A DNA stretch of 64,000 bases from Actinomadura livida (GTDB lineage Bacteria; Actinomycetota; Actinomycetes; Streptosporangiales; Streptosporangiaceae), in the NCBI RefSeq assembly GCF_014648675.1, contig NZ_BMRO01000005.1:341161-405160 (forward strand), written 5' to 3'. This document shows positions 61,141 through 64,000 of this stretch, in pieces. The notes below the pieces were generated by a model, which ran no database searches, was not told the origin of the DNA, and saw nothing but the letters and a program-made list of their open reading frames with translations. The first letter of the stretch is position 1, and each line of letters starts with the position of its first letter. A program made the position numbers and the translations under genes.

Positions 61141-62058
61141 TTGCACCCAGAACACCACCCCAACAGCCACCACCGACCGAACCGAACACGCCCCACCAGA
61201 AATCAGCACCCGCTCGACAAGCTCCCAGCGAAGAAGGCGAAGAAGAAGCCGTCCTGCGGGCCGATCCGCGCCTTCAGCTACGGCGGCGGCTGGCAATCCA
61301 CCGCCGCCCTCGTCCTGGCCGCCCAAGGCCGAATCGACTTCTCCACGTTCCTGTTCGCCAACGTCGGCGACGACTCCGAACACCCCGCCACCCTGCGCTA
61401 CATCCGCGACCACGCCGCCCCCTACGCCGCCGCCCACGGCATCGACCTACGCGAACTGCACCGCATCCGCCGCGACGGCACCACCGAAACCCTCTACGGC
61501 CGCCTCACCCGCGAAGGCTCCCGCTCCATCCCCATCCCCGTCCGCATGAGCAACGGCGCCCCCGGCACCCGCTCCTGCACCGCCGATTTCAAGATCCGCG
61601 TCATCGGCCGCTGGCTCAAAGCCCACGGCGCCAGCCCTGCCAACCCCGCCACCATCGCCATCGGCATCAGCCTCGACGAAATACACCGCGCCAACACCCG
61701 CCGCCACGAGCCCTACGAGCGCATCGTCTACCCACTGCTGGACCTGGGCATCCGCCGCACCGACTGCCCCCGCATCATCCGCTCCGCCGACCTACCCCTC
61801 CCACCCAAATCCGCCTGCTGGTTCTGCCCCTTCCACCGCCTCACCACCTGGCAAGACATGCGCCGCGAACAACCAGCCCTCTTCACCAAGGCATGTGACC
61901 TCGAAACCACCATCAACCAACGCCGCCACGCCCTCGGCAAAGACCCCATCTACCTCACCCGCTACAACGCCCCACTCGCCGACGTCACCCCCGAAACCGA
62001 CACCCTCCCCTTCGACGACGGCGACGGCACCTGCGACACCGGCTGGTGCTTCACGTAG
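61141..62058 (+). CDS. PAPS-reductase-like ATP-pyrophosphatase-fold protein
   Basis: The 305-residue protein from a TTG follows GGAGGCACGCCC. After a basic His/Asn/Pro-rich start, AFSYGGGWQSTAALVLA gives the PP-loop variant, then LFANVGDDSEHPATLRYI. GTRSCTADFK and, near the end, CWFCPFHR hold cysteines typical of the PAPS-reductase/DndC-like group. Such enzymes activate sulfate or other acids with ATP; DNA phosphorothioation (DndC) is one use. No Dnd or Ssp partner is nearby. Confidence 0.72.
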   Translation: MHPEHHPNSHHRPNRTRPTRNQHPLDKLPAKKAKKKPSCGPIRAFSYGGGWQSTAALVLAAQGRIDFSTFLFANVGDDSEHPATLRYIRDHAAPYAAAHGIDLRELHRIRRDGTTETLYGRLTREGSRSIPIPVRMSNGAPGTRSCTADFKIRVIGRWLKAHGASPANPATIAIGISLDEIHRANTRRHEPYERIVYPLLDLGIRRTDCPRIIRSADLPLPPKSACWFCPFHRLTTWQDMRREQPALFTKACDLETTINQRRHALGKDPIYLTRYNAPLADVTPETDTLPFDDGDGTCDTGWCFT

Positions 62059-62119
62059 CCCCAGACCCCGCATCACGCCCACCAAATCGAGCACTCTCCG
62101 CGAACTCAGGAGTTCGAGC

Positions 62120-62335
62120 ATGAAGATCATGAAGTACGCCGAAGTAGCGGATCTCCCCACGGTCGTAGACGTCGTGACCGCTGCTCGTGTTCTCGGTCTC
62201 TCCCGAAGCCATGCCTACGAACTGGCGAAACGCGGAGACTTCCCCTGTCGGATCATCCGTGTCGGTACCCGCTATCGGGTGCCGACGGCCTGCCTGCTGC
62301 GGCTGATCGAGGTCGAAGAGCACCCGCCCCAATAG
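62120..62335 (+). CDS. AlpA/excisionase-like DNA-binding protein
   Basis: The 71-residue protein has a winged-helix HTH of the AlpA/Xis type: VVDVVTAARVLGLSRSHAYE, then RGDFPCRIIRVGTRYRVP. AGGAG precedes the ATG at seven bases. It lies upstream of the integrase on the same strand, the usual xis-int order, with a terminator-like hairpin between them. It probably directs excision. Confidence 0.8.
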   Translation: MKIMKYAEVADLPTVVDVVTAARVLGLSRSHAYELAKRGDFPCRIIRVGTRYRVPTACLLRLIEVEEHPPQ

Positions 62336-62374
62336 ACACACCAGCGGTGGCCGAAGATCTCAACATCCCTGCCT

Positions 62375-62405
62375 GCCCGTGCCCGCCATGCAGTCGGGCA
62401 CGGGC
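62375..62405 (+). terminator. Perfect 11-bp hairpin after the excisionase gene
   Basis: GCCCGTGCCCG (62375-62385) pairs with CGGGCACGGGC (62395-62405) around a 9-base loop, 40 bases after the xis-like stop. No T-run follows. It would keep xis and int transcription separate. Confidence 0.6.
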
Positions 62406-62464
62406 GGCGTTCTCGGCTTCATTCATTTACTGACATGAGCCTTTTGTCCTGTTGGTGACGTCGT

Positions 62465-62493
62465 TTGACCTCCCGCGATGTCACTGTTATCAC
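62465..62493 (+). promoter_or_regulatory. Candidate integrase promoter with repeated TCACTGT
   Basis: TTGACC (62465-62470), a 17-base spacer, then TATCAC (62488-62493) make a reasonable sigma-70-like promoter about 50 bases before the integrase start. TCACTGT occurs as GTCACTGTTA and again as ATCACTGTCGG across the -10 region, so it may be an operator, perhaps for the excisionase-like protein. Confidence 0.5.
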
Positions 62494-62541
62494 TGTCGGT
62501 GTCAATGTGGTTACAGAGAGACTCTGAAGGAGGGTGGTCTC

Positions 62542-64000
62542 TTGAAAGGGGCCGTGTTCAAGCGTTGTCGCTGCTCGCATCCGGAGACGGGCAAGCGATA
62601 TGACACGAACTGTCCGGACATCAAGAAGAAGGGGCATGGAACCTGGTGGTTCCGATACGAGGCTCCTCCCTCCGCCGACGGCAAGAGACGCCGGCCAAGG
62701 GTCGGCCCGTTCCCGACCAAGGAAGATGCCCAAAAGGAGCTGGTGAAGGAACTCGCCAAGATAGGTGCTGACGGCCACGCATCGGATCACCGCATGACAG
62801 TCGCACAGTGGCTCGATCGATGGATCGCCGGCAAGGTCGACCTGAAAGCCTCAACGCTGAGCAGCTACCGCGAAGCCGTGGAGCTGTATCACAAGCCGGG
62901 ACTCGGGCACCTTCGACTCGTCGACCTACGCGCGCACCACGTGAGCGAGCTCTACGCGGCCATGCTCCAGATCAATCAGCCGCTCCCGGAAGGACAGAAG
63001 CCGAGCGAAATGCTGCGCCGACTCGTCGATGCCCGGGCCGACTCCGCGAGAAAGATCAAGGAGGGCGAGGCGCGCCGTATGAAGCAGACGAAGCCCCTCT
63101 CGCCTGCGCGAATCAAGCGAGTGCACGCCGTGCTCAGCTCCGCCATGGGATCGGCCGTCAAGAAGAAGTACCTCACGCACAACCCGGCCGAGCACGTCGA
63201 GCTTCCTCGCCTCCCGCGCCGGAAGCCACTCGTCTGGACTTCCGCTCGAGTCGCCCGGTGGGAGGAGAACGGAAAGAGCCCGGCCCCGGTCATGGTCTGG
63301 ACTCCCGCCCAGACAGGTGCCTTCCTCGACTTCATCCATGAGACGGAGCGGCTGTACGCGCTGTTCCACCTCGTCGCTTTCCGAGGGCTCCGGCGTGCCG
63401 AGGTCGCCGGTCTGCCGTGGAGTGATGTCGACCTGGACGAGGGAGTCCTCGCGATTCGCGAAACGAGATCGGACGATGACCTGGACCCCGACGACACCAA
63501 GTCCGATGCCGGTGACCGTACGGTCACACTCGATGCCATCACGGCCGATCATCTGCGGGCCTGGAGGACCCGGCAGAAAAGCGAGCGGCTCGCAGCCGGT
63601 CCGGCCTGGGTGAACTCAGGACTGGTGTTCACACGCCCGGACGGCTCCCCGCTCCGCCCTGAGTGGATCTCTCAGCGCTTCGAGTTGCTCATCACGCAGT
63701 ACGCCGCCACCAGACGGCGTCACAAGGTCCAGAAATGGGGAATCCCTCAGATCGCCAAGCGTCACCGGGTCGGCGAAGCGAAGGTGCGAGCCGCACTCGC
63801 CGGAGGACCGCTCCCTCCCATCCGGTTCCACGATCTGCGCCATGGCGCGGCCACACTGTCCCTGGCGGCGGGGGTCGAGATGAAGGTGGTCAGCGAGACG
63901 CTGGGGCATGCGCGGTCGTCCTTCACCGCTGACGTGTACGCCTCCGTGGTCCCCCAGGTCTTCAAGGCGGCCGCCGAGGCGGGCGCGGCCGGGGGCCCCC
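62542..64000 (+). CDS. Tyrosine-type site-specific integrase (C-terminus beyond window)
   Basis: The TTG start at 62542 follows AAGGAGGG; 486 codons fall in the window and no stop is reached. The protein has an N-terminal SAM-like/AP2-like part with CRCSHPETGKRYDTNC at 9-24, a core-binding domain, and a catalytic domain with R284 (RGLRRAE), H430-R433 (HDLRHG), H456 (LGHA) and Y466 (ADVYAS). All catalytic residues are present. Two inserts (about 155-190 and 395-425) lengthen it. It recombines attP and attB. Confidence 0.9.
   Translation, partial: MKGAVFKRCRCSHPETGKRYDTNCPDIKKKGHGTWWFRYEAPPSADGKRRRPRVGPFPTKEDAQKELVKELAKIGADGHASDHRMTVAQWLDRWIAGKVDLKASTLSSYREAVELYHKPGLGHLRLVDLRAHHVSELYAAMLQINQPLPEGQKPSEMLRRLVDARADSARKIKEGEARRMKQTKPLSPARIKRVHAVLSSAMGSAVKKKYLTHNPAEHVELPRLPRRKPLVWTSARVARWEENGKSPAPVMVWTPAQTGAFLDFIHETERLYALFHLVAFRGLRRAEVAGLPWSDVDLDEGVLAIRETRSDDDLDPDDTKSDAGDRTVTLDAITADHLRAWRTRQKSERLAAGPAWVNSGLVFTRPDGSPLRPEWISQRFELLITQYAATRRRHKVQKWGIPQIAKRHRVGEAKVRAALAGGPLPPIRFHDLRHGAATLSLAAGVEMKVVSETLGHARSSFTADVYASVVPQVFKAAAEAGAAGGP

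Larger units (their letters stand above)
4490..64000. mobile_element. Probable large integrative and conjugative element (ends not seen)
   Basis: The stretch carries a relaxase with MobC next to a candidate oriT at one end. At the other end it has a type IV secretion set (VirD4-like, VirB4-like, SCO6880, TrbL-like, wall hydrolase), an AlpA-like excisionase and a tyrosine integrase. These are the parts expected of a conjugative element that integrates by site-specific recombination. No tRNA, direct-repeat attachment site or chromosomal junction can be seen. The left limit is set at the oriT candidate only for convenience, and the right limit lies beyond the window. Two nested elements or an integrated plasmid are alternatives. 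Confidence 0.5.

Noticed and set aside
1..64000. Search for tRNA genes, attachment-site repeats, CRISPR arrays and rRNA
   Set aside because: No cloverleaf, repeated array or rRNA-like segment was recognised by eye. A weak tRNA could be missed and needs a tRNA scan.

Overview
The window is high-GC DNA with GTG, TTG and CTG starts alongside ATG, many 4-base stop/start overlaps, and families almost confined to filamentous actinomycetes: DUF397 and DUF5753 regulators, a cvn conservon, BldC-type HTH, SCO6880, DUF2637 and DUF4913. The host is an actinomycete, possibly Streptosporangiales or Streptomyces-like. No rRNA, tRNA or CRISPR array was seen.

Layout. 0-4.4 kb holds the end of an S9 peptidase, an MFS transporter, YjbR-like and DUF6933 proteins, a small hypothetical gene and a zinc-ribbon protein. 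4.5-12.8 kb is a mobilisation and replication module: a candidate oriT hairpin, MobC, a relaxase with an internal duplication, a DUF2637 membrane protein, an ArdC-like/Toprim fusion, a superinfection-immunity-like protein and membrane proteins. 12.9-27.4 kb is accessory: AlkB-like dioxygenase, DUF397/DUF5753 pairs, an anti-sigma-type ATPase, a three-gene operon of membrane vWA-like proteins between IS5-like and ISL3-like transposase remnants, an APH-like kinase, DUF6879, a FlaR-like P-loop kinase, a BldC-like regulator and an acyl-CoA dehydrogenase. 27.5-32.6 kb is a conservon (sensor ATPase, roadblock, DUF742, Ras-like GTPase) with a GAF protein and DUF574 methyltransferases, one truncated.

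34.9-41.6 kb is a tightly coupled operon: MhpD-like hydratase, acylating aldehyde dehydrogenase, 4-hydroxy-2-oxovalerate aldolase-like enzyme, KAS III, acyl carrier protein, CitE-like lyase, MaoC-like protein and an Eis-like acetyltransferase. Two paralogous HTH/TPR regulators flank it, and a NUDIX hydrolase, an APH-like kinase and a PIG-L deacetylase lie beside them. It looks like a small-molecule biosynthetic cluster and is the most likely source of new chemistry here.

45.7-59.6 kb is one long minus-strand transfer operon: DUF6668, small membrane proteins, a TrbL-like protein, SCO6880, a VirB4-like ATPase, a VirD4-like coupling protein, DUF4913, then four tandem paralogues of an unknown family interleaved with two paralogues of a second one. 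One of these small genes appears to start at CTG. 59.8-64 kb runs the other way: an HTH protein, a transglycosylase/NlpC cell-wall hydrolase, a PAPS-reductase-like protein, an excisionase-like protein and a tyrosine integrase cut off by the window edge.

Relaxase, coupling protein, VirB4, wall hydrolase, Xis and Int together point to a large integrative and conjugative element using a type IV secretion apparatus, with the regulatory and biosynthetic genes as cargo between its two halves. Neither attachment site is visible, so the element boundaries are inferred.
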